Both the position numbers and the translations under genes were made by a program. Source: Alloascoidea africana (taxonomy: Eukaryota > Ascomycota > Alloascoideomycetes > Alloascoideales > Alloascoideaceae). From it: 64,000 nucleotides of DNA. Below are positions 1 to 10,865 of this stretch, piece after piece. Where the stretch lies: contig JAKTTT010000019.1 in NCBI GenBank assembly GCA_030581615.1, positions 248,001 through 312,000 of the forward strand, written 5' to 3'. Under the pieces are notes generated by a model. That model did not search any database. It saw only the letters and a list, made by a program, of their open reading frames with translations, and was not told the DNA's origin. Numbering within the stretch: position 1 is the stretch's first letter; the number at the start of each line of letters is the position of its first letter.

Positions 1-1841
1 GTAGCCATTGACTGGATCCCAATTCTTTGATTTGTATGACTTCTTGTTGCATCCTCAATGCTACCATTTTTTGGCACCATTCCATCAAAAGTGTTGGTGG
101 TGCTGTGATCAATTTGGACATCCAACATGGACTGTGGAGAGATTGGGGTATCACCTTGTATCGAACCATCAAAACAGCTTGAAACAATCGACTCCGAGGT
201 TTGGGGCTCGCGGCGATAATCTGGAAGTGGACCAACGGAAGGGTTTGAATTTTGGGTAGTTGTTTGTGGTTGTGCTTGTGCTTGTGATTGTGGTGCGTGA
301 GCAATACCTTCCTCGGTTCCATTCAGCAGAGCAGGATTGATAAACATTGAATTTGTAAGAGTCGGCATGCCCAAACCAGAAGAAGTATTGTTATTACTAT
401 TATGATTATTGTTACTATTCTGGTTGTTTTGGTTATTGTCATTTCCAAATTGAGGAGGACTTAGATCAAATCCAGCGCCTCCTCCACCATTAAAGCTTGC
501 CAATTCTTTGAAAAGATCCTGTTCCATAGTACCGTCATCCACCACCAGCAGTCTATCTTGTAGACTTGTGCCTTCCAACATGGAGAGGTCAATGTTTTCA
601 AAGTTCATATCATGCTCGAGGATCGCTGGATGGAGTTGAGGGGTCGAAAAGCCAATCTGATGAGGCACAGACAACCGTTGTTGATGGATGCTGAGTGCTT
701 CTTTGTTGTTTACATACGAAGAAGCAGAAGCGGCAGAAAACGAAGCGTGTCTGCTGTGTGCCAATACAGGCAATTGTCTGTGAAGTTGGTGTACTCTTTG
801 GTTCTCGTTATGGCTGTGCACTTGTGCCTGTGCTTGCGCTTGTGCTTGTGTCTGTGTCTGTGTCTGTGCTTGGAGATGGGGTGCATGTTGGTATGGCATA
901 GCGATAGTGGGAGGAACGTGTTGGATAGGAATTTGGGAAAAGATTTGGTTTGGTCTCGAGTCGCCATTGCTATACAGCGTTGCCGGTATAATTGCTCTAT
1001 CATGATCTTCAGGCAGGTTATTTGAGTGGTCGGGACCAACCACGCTTAGACCATTCGGAATTTGGTTATTGGAGTTGAGGCAGATTGAGGATTGGAAAGT
1101 CTTTTCATTCCCATTTTGGTCAAACCCCAATTGGAAATCATTATCCGGGAACAAGGCGGAAAACAGAGCAATATGGTTCTTATCAACCTGGCTCATTGAA
1201 ATCCCATCTGGGGCAGGCATGGAGGTCTGTGGTGGTGGGAGTTGGGTAATGTTGCTATTGTTTGCAATAAGTTGTTGTTGTTGTTGATTCTGAAATTGGT
1301 CTGAAATGGACACCTGGGGTTGAAGACGGTCTGTATCGGCTTGTCTGTTGATATGGGCAACAGCAGTAGAAGGTTTAGAATTTTGTAACAGGTTCTCGCT
1401 TAAATTTTGACTCTGACTCTGACTCTGGGTTTTGTCCAGATCCATGTTCACCTCCTGGTTGCTTGAGGTTTGACGTGCGGCATCAACGGAACAAGAATCA
1501 TCATCAGAGGCCGACGACGACGACTTTTTCTTCTTTAACCTTCGTCTTGCAATTGGGAAAGTTGCATGTAGTTTCTGTTGATGTCGCAGTAGCAAGTCTC
1601 TCCGGGCGAAACATCTCCCACAGGTGGGACATTGGAAAGGCTTTTCATTTGTGTGGGATCTCACGTGTCGTTTCAAATGTTCCAAGCGGGCAAAGCCACG
1701 GGTACATACTTTACATTTGTGGGGGCGAGGTTTGTCTGTTTTTATCTGGGCTGCTTTTTTAGGAATTGGTTGGGTTGCACCAGGGAGGAGAACTTGATTT
1801 TCCGAAGTTGTTGTTGATGATGAAGATGATGGGATTGTCAT
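1..1841 (-). CDS. ADR1: Adr1-like C2H2 zinc-finger transcription factor (partial, 3' end outside window)
   Basis: The frame is open from the ATG at 1841 to the window edge with no stop, giving at least 613 residues; the C-terminus is missing. Residues about 40-93 hold two adjacent C2H2 fingers, with [17 protein letters not shown] then [19 protein letters not shown], followed by a basic run RRRLKKKK. This finger pair is the Adr1 type, which in S. cerevisiae activates ADH2, peroxisomal beta-oxidation and glycerol genes after glucose loss. Around Ser367 the protein has [14 protein letters not shown], which resembles the Adr1 regulatory segment centred on the PKA-site serine (Ser230 in yeast; from memory of the family). 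The rest is Q/N-rich with QAQAQA/QTQTQ runs coded by hexanucleotide repeats. Ortholog assignment is good; target genes are inferred from the family only. Confidence 0.8.
   Translation of the reverse strand, partial: MTIPSSSSSTTTSENQVLLPGATQPIPKKAAQIKTDKPRPHKCKVCTRGFARLEHLKRHVRSHTNEKPFQCPTCGRCFARRDLLLRHQQKLHATFPIARRRLKKKKSSSSASDDDSCSVDAARQTSSNQEVNMDLDKTQSQSQSQNLSENLLQNSKPSTAVAHINRQADTDRLQPQVSISDQFQNQQQQQLIANNSNITQLPPPQTSMPAPDGISMSQVDKNHIALFSALFPDNDFQLGFDQNGNEKTFQSSICLNSNNQIPNGLSVVGPDHSNNLPEDHDRAIIPATLYSNGDSRPNQIFSQIPIQHVPPTIAMPYQHAPHLQAQTQTQTQAQAQAQAQVHSHNENQRVHQLHRQLPVLAHSRHASFSAASASSYVNNKEALSIHQQRLSVPHQIGFSTPQLHPAILEHDMNFENIDLSMLEGTSLQDRLLVVDDGTMEQDLFKELASFNGGGGAGFDLSPPQFGNDNNQNNQNSNNNHNSNNNTSSGLGMPTLTNSMFINPALLNGTEEGIAHAPQSQAQAQPQTTTQNSNPSVGPLPDYRREPQTSESIVSSCFDGSIQGDTPISPQSMLDVQIDHSTTNTFDGMVPKNGSIEDATRSHTNQRIGIQSMA
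836..870. repeat. Hexanucleotide tandem repeat inside ADR1-like gene
   Basis: TGCTTG/TGTCTG units repeat here and encode alternating Gln-Ala and Gln-Thr on the minus strand. The reading frame is kept because the unit is six bases. Confidence 0.7.
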
Positions 1842-4400
1842 TGTGAGAGTAATAAATAGGTGAGGGTAGGTCTATAATCAATAAATATATGGTATAAGGT
1901 ATAAATAAATAGGAAATAAATAAATAGGGATGTCGAGTCCGCCCGTTTGTGACGTAACAAGCAGCAGTTGTTTGTCAATTCTCCAAATGGTATATGTAGG
2001 ACGGGGGCTCCGGAAGAACACACACGCTGGATCTTGGGTCTTGGGTCTTGGGTCTTGGCTGTGGAGTAGACAATGTAATGTCTCTTAGTCTGTTGTTGTT
2101 GTGGTTGTGAGCTGGACGGGGGGCGTTGGGCTTGCGACTTCGTGGGACTGGATGGAAAGAGAGAGGTATGGCAACGAGGATGTTGTGACAGGAGAGAAAG
2201 GCAAGGGGGAAAAGTTAAGAAGAAGAGGAAGAAGAGAAGAAGAAGGAGCAAGAGGAGGAGGGAAAAAAAAATGTGTGTGTGCCCCCAGTATTATAATACC
2301 CAAATGCAATTTCTGCAATCCGTGCACCGGCAGCACGCGGGCCAGCGCACGCACCCGCACCCGCATGCACGCCGACCGTAAGGGGCAAGGGCCCGGCCGC
2401 ACCGCTGCAGATCTTGAAATTCCGAGGTGGCGACCCGCGGGACGCGCCCCGGAGGCACCGGAACCGGGCAAGCGCCAGCTCCAAACAGAAGAGAAGAGAA
2501 GAGAAGAGAGTCTGGCATGTCCCGACCAAAGTTGCCGGGGGCTGGCCTTGGGCCTGGCTGGCCTGGGGGATCAGAATCAGGATCAGGATCAGGATCCAAG
2601 AGGGCCGTGGAGGTAAACGGAAACGGAAACGCAAAGGTAATTACAAATGGGAAATGTAACGGCAAACGAAGGAAGCCAAGAGCAAGTGCAAGTACGAGAT
2701 TAAGATTTTTGAGTTGTGTTTGGAGCTTTGTTTGGACGGAGGTTGCTAGAAATCAGTCATTCAGTCAGACTCAACCAAAAAATCAGAGTCTGAGCTTGAA
2801 GTTTGAATTTTGAAGCAGCAGCAGCAGCAGCAGCCATTCATTCATTCATTCATCGTCCATTTTGGTCCGTAAAGTTGGTGTGTGAGTGACAGGTTGCCGA
2901 CTCTGGGGGTTGCTTCTTTCTCTGTTTGGTATTTTGGAATGGGTTGAAATTTAAACTTATATTGAAATTGGAATTGATAATGTGAATGAAAAGATAAATA
3001 ACAATGAAATTGATAACTATTGTTTCTGTCTTTCTCTAAAGCCCTATGGGCGTTTCTTTTCTTTGACCCGTGGGGTTTGTAATGTGTCCGTTCAGTGAAC
3101 ACAAATAAAAGTAACCTTCCTCCACAATGTCTTAGTCAGATCCAGAGAACTACGTCACTCGTTTTCGTTTCCCCCAAAGTTCTTTTCGTTTCTTCAATCA
3201 CTCCCGTGGTATCTCGCTAATGCTGCCCTTGCCTTGACCAGTGTCAAGGAAAACCGTACTATTCGCTAGGCTCGCCAGGCCCAGGAAAAATACCAAGCAC
3301 AGTGAGCCAAAAAGGAAAGACAAAGGGTCCGTGTGTCTTGTCTTCTCCCAGTATATTTCAAAGTACAACAACTCTCCCCCTTGCTTTCCCTCCTAATCTT
3401 TAAACTCTAAGAAAAAGACCCGGCCGCTAAGCCCAATTAGGTTAGGGTGATTCGCTCAAGAAAAGACGGAACCAGCGGTTGAAAGTTTAACATAAACTGA
3501 CTACTAGGGTAAATGGGCGGTGTCTGTGTCCAATGGATAAACAATTAAAGTAAATTCTTAATCTCGAACTAAACAGACTACCTACCCCAGGTTTTTCTTG
3601 GTTGGTTATTGCACAAATAGGGACCTTAAAAAGCCTAAAATAAACAAAGTCACAACAACTATGAGACTATCTAGACCAAGTGTCCAGTAAATTTATATAT
3701 CACCAATTGTTTGTTCATGATGGAGATGTAGTTGGGATACATTCTTTCCGAGTTGCTCAGGCAGCACATAGCAGTAAAAGCCAAGTCCATTTTTTTGTCC
3801 TATTGACTAAAACATCAACTTTTATTGGATCGGAGGATTACACACACACCAACCCAAACCAACAGACGTCTGTTTTTTAAAAAAAAGATTAACGTTTTGC
3901 GAGTCCTTGGCAGAAATGCACAACAGAATGTGCAAAATTGATTGCATTTTTCTTTAACAAGCCAAGCAAGTGCCCATAACACAGAAAATCAAAAAATTCG
4001 AACAAGCAGGAGGATAGTGGCTATACCTTTTGATTCCAAAGTTTTAGTGGCATGTAATCGATTCATTCAGTACTCAACAGACAAAAGCAAAAGCAAAAAG
4101 CAAAAAGCAAAAAGCCAAAGAGGTATTCGAATCAAGATGTGAAAAATATAAATATAGTCCCCGGTTTGACAGCTTTGAGTGAGTGACAGAACTAGAAACC
4201 GGAACTTTCCATAACCTGGCCTGTATGTATTTGTATTTATTTTGTTTTAGGTCTAAAATAAAATAAGCAAATGTATGCGAATATACGGACCTTCTTGTTT
4301 CCAATGGGGGAGTTTTGAATTGTGTGTGACGAGTTGACATTGTGGATCTTCTTCGGGACGGACTGGGCTGTGTCAGATATGGATATATCCTCAGTCCTTG
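1842..4400. other. Gene-poor upstream region of ADR1-like gene (first part)
   Basis: No convincing gene is seen. The stretch holds a purine-rich block (about 2210-2275), a short GC-rich block (2320-2580), CTTGGGT repeats at 2032-2056, an ATCAGG repeat near 2575-2597, a CAG run near 2816-2834 and a CATT run near 2835-2852. It probably carries the promoter and 5' leader of the minus-strand transcription factor. Short open frames lack conserved motifs and usually lack an ATG. Confidence 0.5.
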
Positions 4401-5450
4401 GCATCTACAACAGTGTCTCATCACGGATCTTTTATCTTTTCCTCATGGTCTGGAGGCTCATCTTCATTCCTCTTTTCGACACCCGGTGCGGGTGCGGGTG
4501 CGGGTGGAATCCCCGGACCGGGCCGGGCTAGCCTATGACGCAGCTGTATGCACAGGCATGTACCCCGGATTTGGACTGATACGCCTCGTCTTGTCGCTCG
4601 CAAAAAGCTGATCTGTGCAGCCAGTTAAAAGCCAGCAACAGCAACAGCAATTGGCAGCCCGCTGGCTGCCAGCTGGCTGCCAGCTGGACAGCGAGCCTCC
4701 CCGAGAACACCGCCACCTCGTCTCCAGGCCGGCTCCAGCTCGCCTCCAGCTCGCCTCCCCGGACCGCGCAGAGGATGGCAAAACGAGCGGTGGCCGCTGG
4801 CAGACCGGGGCCAGGCCGCCCGCCGGCCGACGCGCAGCGGGCCAATCAGCGGCCGGCGTGCGGGCGCACTGCAGCAGGCATACCCCGCCATTCCCCACCT
4901 CTCGTGCTGCGGGCTGGGAGAATATTATGTGGTGCCAAGATGAGAGTGCAACAGACAGAGAAGCACAAGTAGAGAGAAAAGTGAAGCAGAAGAGAGCATT
5001 TTCATCTTCAAGCTGCTGTGTCCATCTCAGTCCAGTCCAGTCCCACTCCGATCGACTCGACTCGACTCGACTCGACTCGATCGTGGAGCGTGGTCTAGTG
5101 CTAGTGGGAGCGCCGAGTGTGCTTTGGGCGCCGTCCGATTCTCGTTCTTGCTCCCAGCACTCGCTTTTAATTGTCCAACCCCCAAATCTAGGCGGTCTGG
5201 ATTTATTACGAGGGAACGTAATATGGCTGCCACAGCCTGCCAGAGGAGGAGGAGGAGAAGGATGAAAATGGACCTGGGCCTGCTGCCTCTGATCTCGCAG
5301 CAGATTCTATTTCGGAGGCTGTTTATTGCATTCGCATGGTTCTGGGTTCTGGTCTCGAGAACAAATGCTGGCTGTTTGTCCGGATGCTGGGCTGGGAGAC
5401 TCGCGAGTTTGTGGATTTGTGTGGATCTTTAATTACCTGCTGCTTCGGTC
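4401..5450. promoter_or_regulatory. GC-rich island with palindromic and tandem short repeats
   Basis: Base composition shifts abruptly to GC-rich compared with its surroundings. It contains GCGGGT repeats (about 4488-4506), a self-complementary CTGGCTGCCAG tandem (about 4660-4688), repeats of CTCGCCTCCAG (about 4735-4755) and a TCGAC run (5052-5081). A 216-codon open frame at 4615-5265 has no ATG start and reads as repeat-derived low complexity, so it is not called. The role is unknown; a distal promoter or enhancer-like element of the ADR1-like gene is one guess. Confidence 0.35.
4549..4574 (+). repeat. 25 bp motif, copy 1 (inverted partner at 6183-6207)
   Basis: The motif TGCACAGGCATGTACCCCGG continues with ATTTG. 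It recurs on the opposite strand at 6183-6207 with two differences. A partial copy of its core (ACCCCGGATTT) is near 5457-5468. Confidence 0.6.
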
Positions 5451-8092
5451 AAATCTACCCCGGATTTTATTATATGGAGTAGCATCTTCATTTTCTTTTT
5501 CTTTTTCTTTTTCATCCTCGTCATCGTCATCTGTATTATTATTGTTATTATTATTCCTCTCGTCTGGAGCTTGTAGAATACCCTGACCCCATTCACCATC
5601 CCGTCCCCGTTTCCTGTGCAACCCAATTCAAACACACTGTTCGCTTCACAAGTCCCAAACCTCTGGCCTCTTTTGAGTCCGTCCCAATCGCCAGCCGCCA
5701 GCCGCGTCTGTAAATGATATACCCATGCCAAAAACCAACCTATCAGAGAAAAAAACAGCCTTCTAAAATCGATGACGATCTCAACTTTATTTTAAACGAA
5801 TCGATTCACACCTGCCAACGCGACTGATTGGCACCCCCCAAAACGGGAATCACATTATCAACTGATCATTTTCCTGCTTTGTGATCAACTCTGGCTCTTA
5901 CCGAATTCCTCCTTTTTTTGTTCTTGTGATCCTCTTCCTTCTTCATACTTCAGCGCTCCCGTGCAAGTTTGCTCCTTCTTGTTCTCACTGGCCAGTGTTG
6001 GGTGTTTTGGTCCTTGACGCCGTGGACTGCTGCTGGTAGCAGATTCTCCTCGTTCCCTACATCATACGATACGTTGCTATTTTATCTCCGAGCCCGAATT
6101 AGAAACCCAATCCCGTTTCCCGGTTTTTTGTGAATACTTGTTGTTCCTTTGCTTCTCGTAAAGACGGAAACAGATATTTAAGCAAATCTGGGGTACATGT
6201 CTGTGCATCCACAATCATAATCATCATCATCATCCCAGAACAACATGGCCCGCACGTTTCCGATAAGAGAAGAACTGTATGGTACTCACACTTATTATCG
6301 CCACACCTCCGTTTGGGATTCCTCCATCTCGATATTCCAAAACTTGACTTGAGACCCGCGTGCCGAATCGGGAAGTCCGCTTTCAACATGAACTGTAAAC
6401 CCAGCAGAGAGAACCGACCGAGGTGGGGGAACAACAGCAACAACTAGCGATCAAAAAAGTTTCAAACCTCGTGAGGAATCGGTCTATGAATAATGATGAT
6501 GATGATGGTTTGTAGTGTTTGCGCTTTTAATGACATGAAATAGCAAAGGTGCAGCATATGAACTTGTACTTTTCCCTTTCCCCCACCTCCAAGCCCTCTA
6601 AACCCTGCTTCAGATGCTGCTGCTGTAATGTATTTTACTTTTACTCCTTCTTTAAATTCCCCCCCCCCGCGGGCTCGGTTCCTCTTTTTAATTATCATCG
6701 ATGCTTAGAAATACCTCCTGTCTCATATCACACACACAGAAAAATTTCAAATTTCTCTGAAATTTTCAATGTCTCTGAATCTGCCCAGTTAGAGGGTTTT
6801 TTGGTTCTGCTTCTGCTTCTTCTTCTGGTTTACTTGAAGTCTCGTGATGGGTGGGCAAAGTTGGGTTGGTTTAGGAAACAAGAATCAACACCGAGAATTT
6901 GGTTCCGTCTCGGTAAGAGAATATTTTACTCAAAAATGCTTGTACCCATGGACTGGACTGGAAAAATAGCCACGGACGCTAGTCACTCACTGTTCGTGAC
7001 AAGCATACGAGAATAATGGATCCGACAGGCTTGGTCTGAAACGTGGTGCCAGACAGTCAAGGAACCAAAAAAATGCTAAGCGCTGCTGCTGGCCGTTGCT
7101 TGCCGGGGGAAATTTCTCTTTTCGTCTTTTCTTTGTCAATTCAATTCAATTCAATTCTCGAGCAAGCATCGGGACGTGCGGTTCTACAGGGATGGAACAA
7201 CTCATACAGAAGGGATCATCGCCCGTAGAACGAAAAGAAAAGTTCCCTGATGCTTCTCTTCTTGGTGAGATCCTCGTGCCTGTCTGTTCTCAAAGTAATT
7301 CCATGTCATTTGCTCAAAGGATTGATCCTGGCATTTACAACGATGCAGCAACGTTGGTTTTCTAATCTATCATGTTTCTTCCGTCTACTGTGGCTTTTGG
7401 AGCCTACCTTGTAGTGGTCTCGTAATTCACAATGTCTCTTGAATCAGACATTTCTAATATTTCTTTTTCCCCTTGATCACTGACCACCCATACCATTCGA
7501 GTTATTCGTTGTTTCACTCTATCGATACTCGTAATATTTTAGTCCCGTATCAAAGTTTCAAGGAGGGTCGCAAATGTTCAACAAGGTTCAAAAACTAAAC
7601 AGCTTTGTAAATCTTTTAGCAAACACATATCATCAGTCAGTGCCAAACTTTGACTTGCCTTGGAATCAAAAGATTCATCACAGTTGACTCAGCAGATGCA
7701 AACGAGAAAAATACACTAATGAATTACCTAACTGAATAAATAAATGATACTTTGGGTGATGTTCATTCATACCGAAAACTTTAATCATATCCCAATTGTT
7801 GGATTTGCATCATCCGATAAGTATTTCGAAAAAAACCAACCTGCTCTACCATGATTTTTCTATCTCATCTACATTGTCCAGCAAGTCAAAATATGCATTT
7901 ACTAGGGAATATAAACTTTAGCCAAAAAAAAAAAATCCATTCAATGTACTCAATCATGTTGTGTGTTTCTCTCTTTTTTGTTTCTAGTAATCGCACATGT
8001 CTCATCAGGTAAAAGCAATCTATTCCTAACGCATAGTCTTTTTTTCTCATTTCAATCTGAACCAAATGCCCAGTTTCTCAAACTTGTCACTA
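5451..8092. other. Gene-poor region between GC island and PXMP4 homologue
   Basis: I see no gene with recognisable motifs. Open frames are short and low in complexity, and many have no ATG. The interval includes CTTTTT/ATC repeats near 5490-5560, an ATC run near 6215-6235, a C run at 6661-6668 and an AATTC repeat near 7138-7156. The last few hundred bases are AT-rich, fitting the 3' flank of the minus-strand gene. Confidence 0.45.
6183..6207 (-). repeat. 25 bp motif, copy 2 (inverted relative to 4549-4574)
   Basis: Read on the minus strand this matches the 4549-4574 copy at 23 of 25 positions (consensus TGCACAGRCATGTACCCCRG plus ATTTG). The spacing between copies is about 1.6 kb. Confidence 0.6.
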
Positions 8093-9147
8093 TCACCTCC
8101 CACTCTCCAAGAAAAAACTCTTTATACCATCCCAATATTCCGAATGGATATAAATGTAATCCATACTGTGTCCCAGACTCCTTTGAAGAATATGTGGATG
8201 CTTCCGATGTAAATACATCACGGTGGCCCATGCAAGACTCGCGAAAACAGTCCATGCCATATCGCCAATCTTTTCCACGATTTGCCGTCTTCGAAGACTA
8301 TGATTCGTGCTTGTGCTTGTGCTTGTGCTTGTCGTTCTCGTGCGAGTCAGGATTTCAACAAGACTCGAAATTCCATCTTCCCAAATCCCACGATGGGATT
8401 GTAAATAGTTGTGCAATTTTGAAAGCTTTATCGCAATGATTTTACCAGTTGCAAGCCAAACTCGGGAGAAAATATAGAGAACGATTTGATCCGTTAAAGC
8501 AGATGCAAATCTACCATCTTTCTTACCAAATACAAAGTATCCGGCAATTGCACCTGCAATCAAAGTCTCTTTCCCCCGTCTCTTGTTTAAAATATCGGGG
8601 AGTTGAGTCTGTCTACTCATCTTTTTAAAATCGAGATAAATCTCACTGGTTCGAGTGTCAAACGTTAAACATCTCATGATTTTGAATACGTATAGAATTG
8701 TTTTGTACGTCATTGCATAGACTGCAAGCGCTTCTCCATGTTGTTTTGCAGCTTTGAAAACATGTTTTAATCGATGTGTAAGACTAAGAAGAGCCAACAA
8801 TGCAATTAATTAGTCCCCCCAAAAACAAATCCAGTTCTAAATCACCCGATGAAATTGAAATTGAAATTGAAATTGAAATCGATTTACTGGAATTCACTTA
8901 CGGCCCAGATTTGTATAAAACTGACATGACGAGAGCATGGCTAAATCGGATTCGAGCACCATACACAAAGCCTACACATGTTGATAAACGGTTAGATCTC
9001 GAATCGTCCCCTTCCACTCCGATACACGCAAGTCAGGATGAAAGAAAAAAAAAAAAACCAACGCTCGAGAATACTCGTACCATTCCTGCCACTTTTCAAA
9101 ATGCTCAGCAGATCGTGGAGTGCTGGGCTTTGGAGTATCCGGTCCAT
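8093..9147 (-). CDS. PXMP4: Peroxisomal membrane protein PXMP4/PMP24 homologue, three exons
   Basis: Spliced minus-strand gene: exon 1 9147-9081, intron 9080-8972 (GTACGA...GTAG), exon 2 8971-8902, intron 8901-8784 (GTAAGT...TTAG), exon 3 8783-8093; 275 residues. Splicing rebuilds the family N-terminus, SGRNGFVYGARIRFSHALVM, which matches human PXMP4 RNGAVYGAKIRAPHALVM; the second junction gives SGPLTHRL. Later motifs are MTYKTILYVF, IAGAIAGYFVFG and SRVWLATGKI, and the C-terminal HPHILQRSLGHSMDYIY matches the family end (STLQPSLQSSMTYLY). PXMP4 is a multi-pass peroxisomal membrane protein of the Tim17/22/23-like fold with unclear transport role. A TSTSTSTS run (coded at 8307-8331) interrupts a loop. 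The family is absent from S. cerevisiae. No classical PTS1 is expected or seen. Confidence 0.85.
8851..8880. repeat. GAAATT tandem repeat within PXMP4 intron 2
   Basis: About five GAAATT units lie just upstream (on plus coordinates) of the splice donor at 8901. The repeat is intronic after splicing and so does not alter the protein. Confidence 0.7.
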
Positions 9148-10865
9148 AGTCGGTGGTGAAGAGGTGGGAGTGCGGAGTAGATGGTTCGTGGTGGTAAACC
9201 TAATACATGGGGGGGTCTACACTATTGAGCAGAGGTGGCGGCCTCTGTTGTTTTGTACCGCCATCAACCATCGCTCATGTGGTTCACGACCAAGACTTTT
9301 TTTTTGGAACATGACTATCGGGTCTGACGATTGGAGTTGTTTTACTATTTTGTATGACATAGTGAGAGTTGGCTGGTGTCGGTGTTGTTGGCTCAAAGTC
9401 TCCCGAGGTGACTGAGTGAATGATCATGTGAAGATGACGTCGTACTTTGAACAATTCTCTCTTGTGATGGTTCTATGAGAAAGATGAGAACCTTCAAACT
9501 GCAATTTTTACAATATAGAAGACGCACTTTTCCCAAGAATTTTCATAAATCTTTTTTCCTCGAAAAGTTTCACATTTGATACTAAAACAGACACTCTGGA
9601 ATTGAGGTAAACTTGAGGGTAAATATGATGGATTATCCCAATTATGTGTCTCTGGTTTTCGAATAGTCGATGACCTTTTTTTTCTCCTTGGAGTTAGACA
9701 TACTGGTCTATATCCTGCTTCTATCTTAGAACTGGCTTATTCAGACACCAAGAGGATGAGATCACCCCCATAATCTTAAGCTCACTTCAATATCACCATT
9801 TAATCTTCTCTTCCAAGGTCGTAATCCTATTCAGAGAGAAAAATCATCATCGGAAAAGTATATATATTTGATCAATAATCCTCCCCAGGTTACTCATTTT
9901 CTGGCGCTTCTTTGATAGAATCGGATACGGTGCGTATGTGGCTCCGTTCTCCGATATCCAAGCATTTGGAATGTCTCTTGTTCCCAAATTTCCACACAAG
10001 ATGAAAACGATAAAAAGATGATCATACTATGTAGTAATTCCTACTATTTCACACAATCAAAAAACATATAATCGTCTCAATAAGGTTTTTTGGAATCTTG
10101 AAAACAAGCATAGAGATTGTGGCTGGTGAACGTTGGTCCGTTGGCTAAGGAAACATGGCTTCATCATCCATTATGATAATAAATCTAGCGCCACGTCTCT
10201 TGATCAGGAAATGAGAACAAAACCACGAGATGCAACAAAAACAACAAAACTTGGAACAACTATAAATATCATCAACAGATCCAAAAAAAAAAAAAAAAAG
10301 GCAAGGCAAGAGCCTGCGAGTTCAAGAAAAAGGTACCTTGAACCTTCTTTTGACAAACACAAACCTTTCTTGTGAGAAAAATGAATCTTCAAGCATAGAG
10401 TTATTTTTGGTTGGAGATAAAGAACCCTGCAGGTCAAATGAAAACCTTCGAGCTTTCTTGGACAATTCAATTTCCGTGAAAAAAAGAAAAAAACTGCATC
10501 CTTTGAGCTCCACAACCCCATCGAGGGTACAATAGGTTTAGGACCCTTCTTATATTGGAATGTCTCTCATGTCTCTAGCTTGTTCTGGCTTGTCCAGAAT
10601 GTTTCCCCCCCATGGCACAGATGGATTCGATAAGTCGGCCATATCGGGGGTCAGAGCCGCTCTCTGTAGATCTGTGGTGCGCGAACCTTTATCTCTTTGA
10701 TCAGCTGGCGAGGAAATATATAATAGGTCACAGGGTTGGGCACATTGTCCAACATGGCGCTCGTTTTCCGCCCTTCGTATTTTCCACAGAGAAGAATTAT
10801 AAAAGGAACCATACGATCCCTTTCTTTTCACTTGTCTTGTTCCATCCCTGTTGTGAAACCACTCA
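9148..10865. other. Divergent promoter region, PXMP4 homologue / ABC transporter
   Basis: This 1.7 kb lies between a minus-strand and a plus-strand gene. No coding region is supported. A TATATAAT sequence at 10717-10724 sits about 140 bp before the ABC transporter ATG and is a plausible TATA box. An A run is present near 10284-10299. Confidence 0.45.

Noticed and set aside
4615-5265. 216-codon frame in the GC-rich island
   Set aside because: It lacks an ATG start, is made of short repeats and has no motif.
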